Assembly: GCA_010015655.1 (NCBI GenBank)
Contig: ML976656.1
Coordinates: 1,716,856-1,780,855 of the forward strand
Length of the DNA stretch: 64,000 nt
Direction of reading: 5' to 3'
Origin: Bimuria novae-zelandiae CBS 107.79
Lineage: Eukaryota; Ascomycota; Dothideomycetes; Pleosporales; Didymosphaeriaceae
The notes below the pieces were generated by a model. That model was not told the origin of the DNA. It saw only the letters and a list, made by a program, of their open reading frames with translations, and made no database searches. The position numbers were made by a program, and so were the translations under genes. Positions 22,667 through 34,049 of this stretch are shown one piece after another (within the stretch, counting starts at the first letter, position 1; each line of letters starts with the position of its first letter).

Positions 22667-24039
22667 AACGCTACCCACCTCTAGGCTTCTTAGTAAATAG
22701 TACTAAAGAGGCGTATAAAGCATCGCTATGCGTAATAAGGCCTCTTTATAGGTGATTATTAAGGTATGTTTTTATAAGCTACAGCTATTTAAGGGATATA
22801 CTATATAGAGGGCTTAATAATAGCATATTCTTAGCTATTAGTTTAATATCGTAATTAACGCTGTTATAGTGTGGTAGTAGTATATTTAAATTCTTTTTAA
22901 AGAAGTAGGCGAGAGTCATGCTAGCGTAACCTAAGAAAAGTAACTTATCTATAATAAGCTAGTAAAGTTCTTTTTTTAAGGTCTAGTTAGCTGGGCTTCT
23001 CTTTATAATCTTAGATAAGCTTATCTATTTTATAAATACTAATATAATTAAAGATAGTCTCTTTTTATCACGCGTGCAATATTAAGGCTATAGCTTTTAT
23101 TATATTAATTTTAAGACTAGCCTTTAGTAGTTCTTTACGCGACATAGACTAAGAGTAAATATATAAGGGGCTTAACTTTTAAGTGCCCCACAGGCGTAGC
23201 TAGTTATTTATCTTTTTAAGGTTCTTTTAGTAGGCTATGCGCTAAGGCGAGTGTTAGGATAAACATTAAATACGCTAGAGTAAAGTTACGTCTATTAAAT
23301 TATTATATTAATTAGTGTTAGCTTAGTGCATAGAGTTAATTCTAATTAAGAAGTTTTATGTTAGGATTATAATATCGCGCTTATAGTTAATAAGCGCGCT
23401 ATTAAGCTATTTAAACTATTAACGCTTATAGTTAATTTAAATATTAGTATCTTCTAGAAGCTTGCGGCCTATAATAAAGTTATAATAGCCAGTGTTATAG
23501 AAAACAAAGTAGGTAGGAAGGTGGTAATTGTCTATTACTAATGTAGCCTAGAAGTACTTATTAACCTGTCTATTTAGTTAGCTATTATAGCTAGCTAAAG
23601 GGATAGCTTTTATACTCTAAATTAATATCTTTAAATCTTACTTAATCGCGCGTTAGTATTTAAAATAGACTAAAACGTAACTTTTCACTTTAGTATTAAT
23701 AAAACTATTTAACTTAGTAGTTAGTCCTCCTAATAAAATATAGCATAGAAGAATAAATTAGCTTTTAAATAGTTAATCTCGTATACTAGTAGCTCTAGTA
23801 GATAACTTTAAGGAGGAAACTTCCCTTAGAGTAATACTTTTCTTAATTCCTTATTAAAAGAGAGGGAGCTTTTGTCCTTAGCCTTATAATATACCTCTTT
23901 ATTAACTTATAGTATTAAATCGCTGGCTTCTAACGCTTTCTAATTAACAGGGTTATTTAGGTAGTCTCGAGTAATGTGTCCTAGCTTTTTATAATAGTAG
24001 TAGGTAAGTAGGCTGCCTAGAGCTATGGTAGCGGTGCGC
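22667..24039 (-). pseudogene. Gypsy 1 gag/protease remnant, left piece
   Basis: Continuation of gypsy 1 to the right of copia 1. Minus-strand reading near 23955-24005 gives YYYYKKLGHITRDY, a degraded CCHC zinc knuckle (Cys codons changed), typical of the Gag C-terminus. The rest should cover the protease and start of RT, but is too mutated to mark. Confidence 0.6.
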
Positions 24040-24044
24040 ACTGG

Positions 24045-24220
24045 TGTCAGATAAAAAGCATATCAAGTTCGGAGGATCAGGGGTAGCCCGAAAAAGGCCG
24101 GGGATTAACCGAGAACACACAGAACCTGCCGAGGGAACCCCGTAGACAGAAAGAACAACCTAATATATTAATTCAACCCCCTAAATCATCAGGACATCTA
24201 TTAAGACGTAACATCTAACA
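24045..24220 (+). repeat. Copia 2 5' LTR
   Basis: Starts TGTCAGATAAAAAGC, ends ACATCTAACA. It stays fairly GC-rich (GTAGCCCGAAAAAGGCCGGG) while the interior is AT-rich. Confidence 0.9.
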
Positions 24221-24254
24221 ATTAAGAGTCTCACTGCCTTAACAAGAGCGAAAA

Positions 24255-27200
24255 TGGCAACCTAAAACCTAAATTAAACTAACGGAACGATTATTCTTCG
24301 CGATAACACTAAATACTATAGCTAGCTTAACTAATTACAAGCCCGCTGCGTCGCATATAATATATAGGCGCAAGTCGACCCCGATTTAGCAATTACCCCA
24401 CTCACGGAGCCATTTGAGCCTAAGCTACCCGAGACGGCAGACTATACGCCAGCCGCAACCCTTCCAGACGGCGTCTTATTATTAAGACTATCTAAACTTT
24501 CGTCCGCTGGACTAAAGAGCTACAAAGAGGATTTGGACCTCTATAAACTCCGGATGGAGAAATACAAGATACAGTACACAAAGTATAAGACTGAAGTCGC
24601 AAGTTTGCAGCAGATCGTAGTGTTTATCTAGTTATTAGTAGCACCGCATCTACAACGCACTTGCTGTCTCCCAGATACTACTATTAAAAAATAGATTATA
24701 AAGCTAAAAGCAAAAGTAGGAGTTACCTCTAAGTTTAAATAAGAGCAAGCGCGACAGCGATACCACAGCTTGTTAAAGCCTCCACGCATAGTGAATAACT
24801 AGGACATATAGCTTACTAAATATAATTATGCCGCAATAGAGGCTAAGACACTAAACGTGTCTAATACCACACAATTCAATCCTGTAGCTATAGACTTTAT
24901 GTTAGTAGTAAATAAGATAGCTCTAGTATGGGCTGCAACCTTCCAATTAAATAGAAAGGACCTACCTAGCATGGACTGAAAGGACATGATAGGACGTTTC
25001 CGAGAATATATAATGCTAAATTATCCAATAACGCGAAACAGAAGCTAAAAGGCAGCGTTTATAACAAAAGACTTATCTTATCTTGCTAAAAGTAGCTAAG
25101 CTACCTAGAGCATGCAAGGGGATCCCTAATATATAGAAACGGGAAACTCTCGGGGTACAAAACAGGGTAGACCCCGACATTAACGTATAGCTGTGAAGGA
25201 TAATAATCGTGCACCTTTAAGCTCTTTAAACCCTTAACAAGGTAGTAGTAACTCCGCTAAAGCGGACGCTAATTATAGTAAACCTGCTAAAGCAGGCACT
25301 AATAAAACCGCTAAGTGCCTGGCCTGCAATATAAGACACCCTATTAGGGAATGCTTCTATCTCTACCCGGACAAAGCACTAGAATGGTGGGAGCCAAACC
25401 TAAGAATAGCTAAATACGTTGCTCTAAAACAAGAGCACGATGCCGATTTTTAAAGTCTATTAAGAGCTTAAAGCAGACCTAGAACTAAGACTCTATCCTT
25501 TAAGAATTCCCATACCCTAACTCTAGAGATTACTAATTAGTAACTAAATAGAAGATAGATTTTAAAGGTGCAAGCCGCCTATTCTACGACCTTTACTATA
25601 GACCAATTTGACTATCCTCTTTAGCGTTCTTTTATTCTTAACTCGGGCTCGACGTGCCACATCACGAACGACCCTAATCGGATTTAGAACTATTAGCCAC
25701 CTACACAAGGCGACTTTATATAGGCAGGCGACACTTAAATCTGGGTAAAAGGATACAGAACTGTTATCTTAAACCTGAAACACAAATAGGGAGCTAAAAG
25801 ACTAGTACTATATAACGTAGTAATATGCCTAGACATGCTATGTAACTTAGTCTCCTTCCAAGTGCTGAGGCAGAAGGGATTCTGGTGGGATACCTAATTA
25901 GAGCCTACTACCTTGAAGCGACTAAATGGAACAACTATTAGAGAGCTTATCAAAATTTATAGATAATAGGTATTAGAACACTAACCCGTGCACTATGCAG
26001 CGCACTATACGCATTTTTATAATTCTTAAACGCAACAACGACCTTAAAGAGCATTAGCCCTCTTATAGCACAAAAGGCTTAGTTATCCAGGACCCGCCGT
26101 AATTAAGCACCTAGTGCAGCGAGCTAAGGGGGTGCGCGTTAAGGGAATTATAATAGTAAAGTGTAACTTATATAGAAGAGCAAAGATGCGAAGGTAGATA
26201 AGCCGCGCACCTAGGATTAATAAGTAAGGACCCGTAGAAAGGCTTTCTATTAATTTCTATACCTACGAATTACTATTATTTAACAAAGAGAAGAGCCAGA
26301 TGCTCGTTACGAATAGATATTCTGGTCTCTAATAGGACTTCTACTTCACGGATAACCGAACGGCAAGGTTAATTATTAAGATATTAATAATCTTCTTCAG
26401 ATTTCTTAAGAACTAATATGACATCACTCCAAAAGTTATTGAAACGGATAATAAGATCACCACAGTCAAACCCAAAGTCAAGCAGTGGCTAAAAAGCCTA
26501 GGCATAATTATTAAGCCTTTAGCACTAGACACGCAAGCTTAAAATAGCGGCGCTAAACGCTTAGGGGGCGTAAATAAAGAAAAATCTTGCGTAATGCGTC
26601 TGGACGCAAACCTTCTATGGGAACTCTGGCCTAAAATTACAAGAGCTAAAGTGTATCTATACAATTAAACGCCAAACTACACGAATAACTAGAAAACACT
26701 ATACAAGATATTCTTTACACGAGTATTACTAGCTAATAGGATCGTTACGTCTATTAAGAAACTAAACTTAGCCTACCTAAAGGCGTACGGATGCAAAGCA
26801 TTCGCTATAACAAATAATACCTACTATAGAAAATTAAGACTATAACGACTCGACCCTAAAGCATGGATTAGATACCTTATTAGATACCGGTTATTAAACA
26901 TTTACTAAATATAGATACTAACGCTGGCTAAGGTCATTAGCACGCGAGATATCGTATTTAATAAAAATATAATCTTTAACGGGAAGATAGAGGATCTAAT
27001 AGACAACGTTATGCACAATACGCTGGCCGAGATAGCTATATATATTAAGATAATTAAGCTACTACTACTGGTGCACTAACTAGAAACCGAATTATTCTAC
27101 GAAGACGATATCGCAGAAAACGAATCACCTATAGAGGACGAAGTAGACCCACCGGGCTACTATCAAGGAAGGAAGATTAGAGATTACTACCTAATACTAC

Positions 27201-29030
27201 CTTTAACTCTACTACCTGCAGCTCTGCTAGCACAGCTAATAATAGGGGAAAATATAAACCTACCTAAGATTACTTTATCTAAGACAGTCCCCTAGGCAGC
27301 AGCTTTTATGGCAGGAACGGAAGCAGGAAGGGTCGGAAAACACAACAGGAACACGATTAATAAAGCCTAGATAAAAAGACTACTAGCGAAGGGCGTTAAG
27401 ATTCACTAATTATAGTTACCTCCGCTACCTACTTGTAAAACGGACCTTAACTAATATTTAATGGGAGAATTATTCCGGGAAGCGTAGTAATTGCATCTGG
27501 ATAGTTACAGAATTACCTAATCCTGAATAGAAGTACCGTACAAGATAGTAAAGGCAATAGGCCAACAAATCCTAGACTGTATGTGGGTGTATGTGTATAA
27601 GTTTAATAAACATTACTAGTTTATTAAGTGCAAAGCGCGACTAGTAGTTAGAGGAGACTAATAACGTAATATAACCTCCTAGGATACCTACGTAGCAACA
27701 TTAGCCGGAAGATCCTTCCGCTTACTTATAGTAATTGCTGCTAAATATGACCTCGAACTTATATAATATGACGTTACTAACGCGTTTGTACACGTATTAC
27801 TAGATTAAGAAGTCTACATGCGCATGCTGCCTGGATATTAAAAACCTGGTACTATCCTTAAAGTCTAGAAGGCACTCTACGGACTGCGAATCTTATTACT
27901 TCTTTAGTAAAAAGAGTTTATAGCTACGCTTATTAAGTTTAGTTTTTAAACCGTGCCCTATAAGCTATGCTGCATGATTAAGGATAGTATTATTATCTTC
28001 TTCTACGTAGACGACATTATTATTGCGCACCACCAAGATAAAGCTGGCTAAGCTTAGCAAGTTGTAGAATAACTTAGGAAGAAATACTTAATAATAGGCG
28101 GAGAAGACCTACTATAGTTCTTAGGAATTAAAGTAATTAGAGATTAGTAGAACTAACTTATTTAACTTTCTTAGGCCGCATACTGTGACAAAATTAGCTG
28201 GCTAGTTGATGACCAAACAATCCGACATGACACCCTAATAGGCATAGGGGAGCTTAAGCTGAGAGAAGGGCTGGCTTCGCTTATAGAGATTAATAAATAC
28301 TAACGTAAGATCGGATTACTCCTATATATAGCTATTAGTACCTGACTAGATATTGCATTCGCAACCTTAAGGCTAGCGAGATTCTTATTAAATCCTAGTC
28401 TAGAATATTATTATGCGGCTGACCGAGCCCTGCTGTACCTTAACGAAACAAAGTAAAAGACACTTTAACTTAGAGAAGGCAAATCTTTATAGGTAGCAAG
28501 TAATGCCTTATTTACGGATAATACTCTAGACCGTAAGAGCTCGCAAGGCTACGCTATTAAGCTATTTAATAGCCTTATTACATAGCGTGCAAGCAAACAA
28601 GACACTATTACTACGTTAACTATAAAAGCTAAGCTCCTTACTCTAGCGTAAGTCGCAAAGGAAGCTATCTTTATATTAAGATTAATAGAGGAACTAAAAG
28701 TTAAGCTACCTAGCCCTACTATTATAATCTAATGTGATAACTAGTAAACTATTTGGCTAATAACGCAGGAGATCTCGAAGCTGCATACGAAGCTTCGACA
28801 CGTTGATATACATAACTACTAGCTTTGACAGGAAGTAACCAGGGGAAGGATAAAAGTGGAATACACTAAATCTATAGAGATAATTGCAGACGGCTTAACT
28901 AAAGCACTCTTAGTAAATTAGTAGCAGAACTTCCTGAAGTAACTAGGACTAGTAGAGGTAAGGGATTAAAAGGTAGCTAATAAAGCACCTTTAGAGGAGA
29001 TTTAAGACTAGCTTAATAACCTCACCCTCG
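24255..29030 (+). pseudogene. Copia 2 Gag-Pol remnant
   Basis: With many stops, one frame gives: protease LNSGSTCHITND (D of the active DSG changed to N; near 25640); GAG-pre-IN HKRLSYPGPAVIKHLVQRAK (near 26080); integrase ERLSINFYTYE (near 26240), where the catalytic D of the IDFH motif is N; RT with YDVTNAFVHVLLD (27765), KALYGLRI (27868) and FFYVDDII (28000); and RNase H ALFTDNTLDRKSSQGYAIKLF (28505). The D-to-N and Q/W-to-stop changes are what CpA-to-TpA mutation on either strand would cause. It is non-functional. Confidence 0.85.
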
Positions 29031-29077
29031 TCTGATAACCTTGGCCATGGCTCGAACGGCTCCAAGCTAAGGGGGTG

Positions 29078-29253
29078 TGTTAGATAAAAAGCATATTAAG
29101 TTCGGAGGATTAGGGGTAGCCCGAAAAAGGCCGGGGATTAACCGAGAACACACAGAACCTGCCGAGGGAACCCCGTAGATAGAAAGAACAACCCAATACA
29201 TTAATTCAACCCCCCGAATCATCAGGACATCCATTAAGACGTGACATCTAACA
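29078..29253 (+). repeat. Copia 2 3' LTR
   Basis: Starts TGTTAGATAAAAAGC, aligned base for base with 24045-24220. It is followed by the target duplication ACTGG at 29254-29258. Confidence 0.9.
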
Positions 29254-29258
29254 ACTGG

Positions 29259-31065
29259 CTAGGTGCGAGTGGGGGGCAGCGCCGGTATTAAAGCGTACTC
29301 GCGAGACCTAGCGGCCAAGATAAGAGTAGCCTTCTTTTAAGAGTCTCGTTTGGTGCACGTGGTAACCTAAGAGTCTATAATTACTACCTCTCGTGCGAGG
29401 TCGCGGGCGATGTTAATAAATTTAAAGTAATTATCCTTAAGGTAATAAACATTATACCCTATATCTATATAAAGTTAATCTATAAGCTTTTTATAAAACT
29501 TTATAACTTATTAATTAGCAGATAGCTTGCGCTACGTTATAAAATAAAAAAATTCTTCTTAAAAGCTAGTAAACTTAGCTATAAAGCGTAAGTATAATTA
29601 AAAAAATGCTTAATAAGCCTTCTCCTTCTTATATAGGTTAATAAAAGCTGGCTCTATTATATTTATTATAAATTTACTATTAATACGTCTACTATTATTT
29701 TATAGAGCTCTAATTAAAGTTATAAGCTAGTCGCGGATAGGATCCTCCGTGCGTGTAGTTATGTATACTATAATACGCTCTTAGGTATCCTCTAAGGTCT
29801 CTCCCATAAACCAATCGCGATTGGACCGAAGTTTATTCTCTATATAGGCCCTCTAATGCTTAAAGGTCGTAGTTATCTTGCCGTCTGAGTGCAGCGGAGG
29901 GTCTAGGAACTTAACTAAGCGCTAACTTGCGCTAGAAAAGCGTATATATAGGTAAATAATAGGCTTAAATAGTAATAGGCGCGGAAGATATAAGTTATTA
30001 GGCTTATTAGGCTTAGAGCTTAGTAGGTTATTAGTAAAGGGGATACTATAGCTTAAGGTATAAGGAAAAATTTAGGATCTAGTTATATAGCGTTAAGTTT
30101 TTATTATTTTTAAAGGAAGGCCTGAATAGGTAATAGCTTATTTAACTACTTAAGCTTTTAATATTTATATTCTTTACTAAGCTTTAGTAAGGGTGTTGTG
30201 TAGGTTCTTACTTTTAGCTAGAATATTAGTAGTAAATTAATAGTATATATAAAGATACTAGCGTTCTATGTTACGTATAAGTAGCTAGTTAGCTAGCTTA
30301 TTAATTATAGTTATAAGGTTCTCGCAAAAGTATTTTTAGATAGTACTAAATGTAGCCTTAATAGTAACGTTGCTAGTAAAAGTAGGAACCTAAGGAATAA
30401 GTATAAGACCTTTCTTAATAGATTACTAGATCTAGGCTAGCTTAATAGAGGTGTCGTAATTATAGTTTTCTTCTAAGATTACTTTATAGTCTTAGACCTC
30501 TATTTCTGTATTAGTAAATAGTTTAAACTAATTATACGCTTCTCTTAGCATAGACTTCTTAAGCTTTAATACTATAAATAGGTAGGTTTATGCTATTATC
30601 CCTTTATAAGTGCTACGGATAGTGTAGCTATTATAAAAGCTATTAGTAAGGTAGCTAAAAGTTAATTCTCTAATAAGAAGGAGATAAGTAAGTAGTACTC
30701 GCGTTATTAGTGTTAAGTAGGGGTAAGTGGCAAAAAGAGATAAAAGTTTATATAAAATTTTTATAACTCTCTTCTAATTAAATAGGTATGCTACCTACTA
30801 CTATAGGTCTCTTAAGGCACCTAATAAGTCGCTGTTAAAGCCTATCGCGTCAAGCTTATATAAGCTATTATTAAAGATTTTGTTGCCTACTACTATAAGG
30901 CTTTTAAACTAGTAATTATATATATAATAAACTAATAACGCAGCGTAGTTATGCGATAGATTCTTAGGGTAGTTATTTAATAAATATAAGACTTAGCTTA
31001 ATTATAAGTTTAACCTTAATATTATATTGCCGTCGTCCGGCCAAAGGAAAGGGATCTTAGTATAA
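29259..31065 (-). pseudogene. Gypsy 1 gag remnant, right piece
   Basis: Sequence between copia 2 and the right gypsy 1 LTR, which is the 5' LTR because the element is on the minus strand. It should encode the N-terminal Gag. The first 150 bases are less AT-rich than the rest. I could not read a clear Gag motif; assignment rests on position. Confidence 0.5.
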
Positions 31066-31278
31066 TATAATAATAAGCTTAGGCTTTACTATTACAGGCA
31101 GAAGATGCACGTTAACGGGATAGGTTAGCTCTATTTTAGCTACACTAAGATAGAGAGAAAGTAATCTACAGGACGCTTACGAAACAAGGGACGGCAGTGT
31201 TCGCGCTAGACCTAAGGGAACTAGCGTCTCGCGTGATTACATGATCTGTAGCTAATCTATCCGAGCACCTCCGTCACA
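31066..31278 (-). repeat. Gypsy 1 right LTR (5' LTR)
   Basis: 213 bp ending CCGTCACA, followed by the duplication TATAG. Its start is mutated (TATAATAATAAGC against TGTAACGACGAGC in the other LTR), all by transitions. Confidence 0.85.
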
Positions 31279-31283
31279 TATAG

Positions 31284-33839
31284 TATTAAGAAAGGTGTTT
31301 AGTACGTTATACTAAAGTAACTTTAACCTAAATTAAGTATCTATTATAATAAGTACTTAAAATATTTAGGTAGCTAGCGTAGCTGTGTAAGCATATTTAT
31401 ATAGCTATTATAGATCGTCGCGAATAACAAGTCGTGTCGTAAATTAATAAAGGTAGCTATCATTATTAAACTTATATATAAATACCTGTATTAGGGGTAG
31501 CACCTCCATATTAGTAGTCTCTACTATTTATATTATCTTAGGAAAGTAGCCTTTACCCTAGATCTTATAATTCTTTTTTTTATATAGCCTATTAAAACTA
31601 CTTTTTAAATTAATGGTAATTTAGCTCTTAATATAATTATAGAGCTCTTAGAATTTAAGTATAATGTATTTTTATTATTAGCTTAGCTCTTAAGGAAGTT
31701 AAATAGCCTTAAGGTAGTTACTAATTAATTTTCCGTATAAGACAGTGTAAAAGTGCTCTATCTTTAGTCCTTAAATATTAGCGTTTCGTTATTTGCGTTA
31801 TAGGCCTTTAACAATATACTATATACCAAGAGTAAGGTTTTAAGATCTAGAAGCATTATTTTAATATTAATCTAGTATATAGATTTTAAGCTAAGTAGCT
31901 AATAGCTCTTATTAATTTAATAAACATAGCGTTAACTATACTAGAGTTAATAAGTAATTCTTATGCGTAGCCTTGCAGTCCTTCGTGGAACTTTATAAGC
32001 TTAAATACAACGTCTTAAGTGCGTATAACCTAGTCCTTCGTGGGTAGCCAGATCCTGAAAATGTTAGTAGAGTTATAGCTAACTAGGTAACTAATTAACG
32101 CTCTTAATTTAAACTTATCCGCACGCTTTACTAATTAATTTAGTATATAAGCTTAATAGCCTATTAAACACATGTGTTAAACCTTTAGTTTTACCCCCTA
32201 AATAATCTTGTACGGTGTTTTCTATTATAATATTTCTCTAAGGGTCTAATTAGCATATATACTACTATTTAAATTAGCTTATAAGTTAAAAACTTTAGTA
32301 GTCCTACCTAAATCCTTATAGCTCTTGCTTAAATAATTAGAAGTAATCCTACTTATTCTGCTACTCTATTCTACTCCTTTATGTACTTACTTATAGTTTA
32401 TATTAAATGCTATGGTCCTTATAAAAGTCCTTAAGTATATTTAGTAAGATGCTAAATCCTCGATGATTATTAGTCTTAATAGCTATTACGTTTTAAGCAA
32501 AAACGCGCTATATCTTACGTATATTTTAAATAATCTATCTCTTAAAGAATGGCTGTATTTAATTTAAGAAAATAAAAACTTTATGCTACTTTAAGTACTA
32601 ATTAACTAAGTAATTTGCCTATTAATTACTATTTAAGCAGGCTTCCCCTTAGGGAACTAAATAAAATATATTAATTATAATTTAATAGAAGAGCTCTTTT
32701 ACTTAATCCGTTTATTATCTCTAAGATATCTATTTTATTAATTTTAACTCTATATAAATTATATAAAAGTCGTCAGTGTTGCCTTTAATAACTATTGTGT
32801 TAACGTTCGCTATTAGGTGTTCCATAGCCTTCTTGCCTAGGTGGCCCCATATCTAATAAGCTATCCTTCGTTGACAATCTGGTCTAGGCGCGGAGCCTTT
32901 GAAGGTCTATAGGTGGTTCTAAAAGATGATAAAGGCATAGGCTTTAGACAGCAGGATACATTAGCATCTACTAGCTAATAACCTCTATTATATTCTAAAT
33001 ATGCAAGTATCGTCTTTAGATTACTTCTATATAGTAGGTCTTAGCCTAAATTAAAATATATATTAATTTACGGAAGCGTGCTAGGCTAATAAGATTAGTA
33101 ATATATTTTTAGGTATAAATAATATATGTAAGCTTTAATATTTTTATTCTTATTAGCGTGTTTACCTTAAGCCTAATACTTCCTTAAAAAATAATCTAAA
33201 CGCGGCCTATACTAGCGCTTATAAAATTAGTATTATGAGTATTATACTCCTTTATCTATCTTATCTACTCTTTACTATTAATAACGTAGGTATTAAATCT
33301 ACGATTAAGTATCTATTAATTACTTCGTTTATTAATATCTTTTTTTATTCTAACTACTGTATATAGCCTATCCTTTAGCTTTATACTATTGTCTATATTT
33401 AACTAAGCTAAGTCCTTATTAGTATCCTTATATAGAGCGCAAAGCTCTTAGGTTTTATATAAAACGTAAAACTCTTTCTTCTTATCCTAATATATAAATA
33501 GTACTATATTCGCCGTGGGTCTAGTAGGAGGGCTACTATTATTTATAATAATATTTCTATCTTATTACTTTACGCACTACCTATTAAGTGCCTTATTAAT
33601 TTTTTTAAGCTGAAGTTAGTAGTAAAAGTAACTTTTAGCTTTTTTTTGCTAATAGTATTAGTATAGTTTTTTACTCTTAGATGCTTGGCGTTAATTAACT
33701 AGTATTTAGTCTAGTAATATTTTAGGCTATATAGGTATTAAGGCTTATCTTTATTACTATTCTTCTTTTACCACGAAGGCTTATCAGCGTCTAGTTTTAT
33801 AACTATAAAGCTAAGTTCTATTAATGTTAGTTAAATACG
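31284..33839 (-). mobile_element. Copia 3 remnant, right part (integrase/gag side)
   Basis: This continues the copia element interrupted by gypsy 1 at the TATAG site. On the minus strand it should carry the integrase, protease and gag. The stretch near 33440-33560 (VALLLDPRRI..YYLYIR) may be the region before or over the protease, but RIP damage makes this weak. Assignment rests on position next to a clear copia RT at 14600-14830 and on the exact target duplication of gypsy 1. Confidence 0.5.
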
Positions 33840-33844
33840 CTGAA

Positions 33845-34044
33845 TGTTGGTAGGCCTTTGTACGATCGTACGGGTGATAACAGTAACGAATGTCTTGTAT
33901 ATTGCTATTGGTATATTCTATCTATGAACGTGGGTGCTACGAAGGTATACATGGGCTCGGTGCGAGTCGGACCGAAGTAGGATCGAGACGGTACGTTGGG
34001 CAGCATCAAGCAGCCTCAGGCGATGGGATATGTGTATACCGACA
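33845..34044. repeat. Solo LTR 1 with 5-bp target duplication
   Basis: A 200-bp GC-rich block starting TGTTGG and ending CCGACA (inverted ends). It is flanked on both sides by CTGAA (33840-33844 and 34045-34049) and lies within AT-rich RIP-mutated DNA. This is the scar left when the two LTRs of a retrotransposon recombine. It matches no other LTR in the window by eye. Confidence 0.85.
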
Positions 34045-34049
34045 CTGAA

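Larger units (their letters stand above)
24045..29253 (+). mobile_element. Copia 2 LTR retrotransposon, strongly RIP-mutated
   Basis: LTRs at 24045-24220 and 29078-29253 (176 bp each) are flanked by the exact duplication ACTGG (24040-24044, 29254-29258). The polypurine tract CAAGCTAAGGGGGTG abuts the 3' LTR and is the same as in copia 1. The internal region has the same domain order as copia 1, with recognisably related protein sequence, but the LTRs are unrelated by eye. It is inserted in the gag of gypsy 1. By eye the LTRs differ at ten positions, all transitions. Confidence 0.9.
14875..31278 (-). mobile_element. Gypsy 1 LTR retrotransposon, split by two copia insertions
   Basis: Matching LTRs lie at 14875-15088 and 31066-31278, flanked by the 5-bp duplication TATAG (14870-14874 and 31279-31283). 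A pyrimidine run next to the left LTR (CCCCCTCT, 15092-15099) is the polypurine tract of a minus-strand element. Reading right to left, the order is gag (31060-29259 and 24040-22667, with a CCHC-like knuckle near 23955-24005), protease/RT (17375 leftwards), RNase H and integrase. Subtracting copia 1, copia 2 and their duplications leaves about 5.9 kb, a normal gypsy size. All frames are broken by RIP. Confidence 0.85.
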
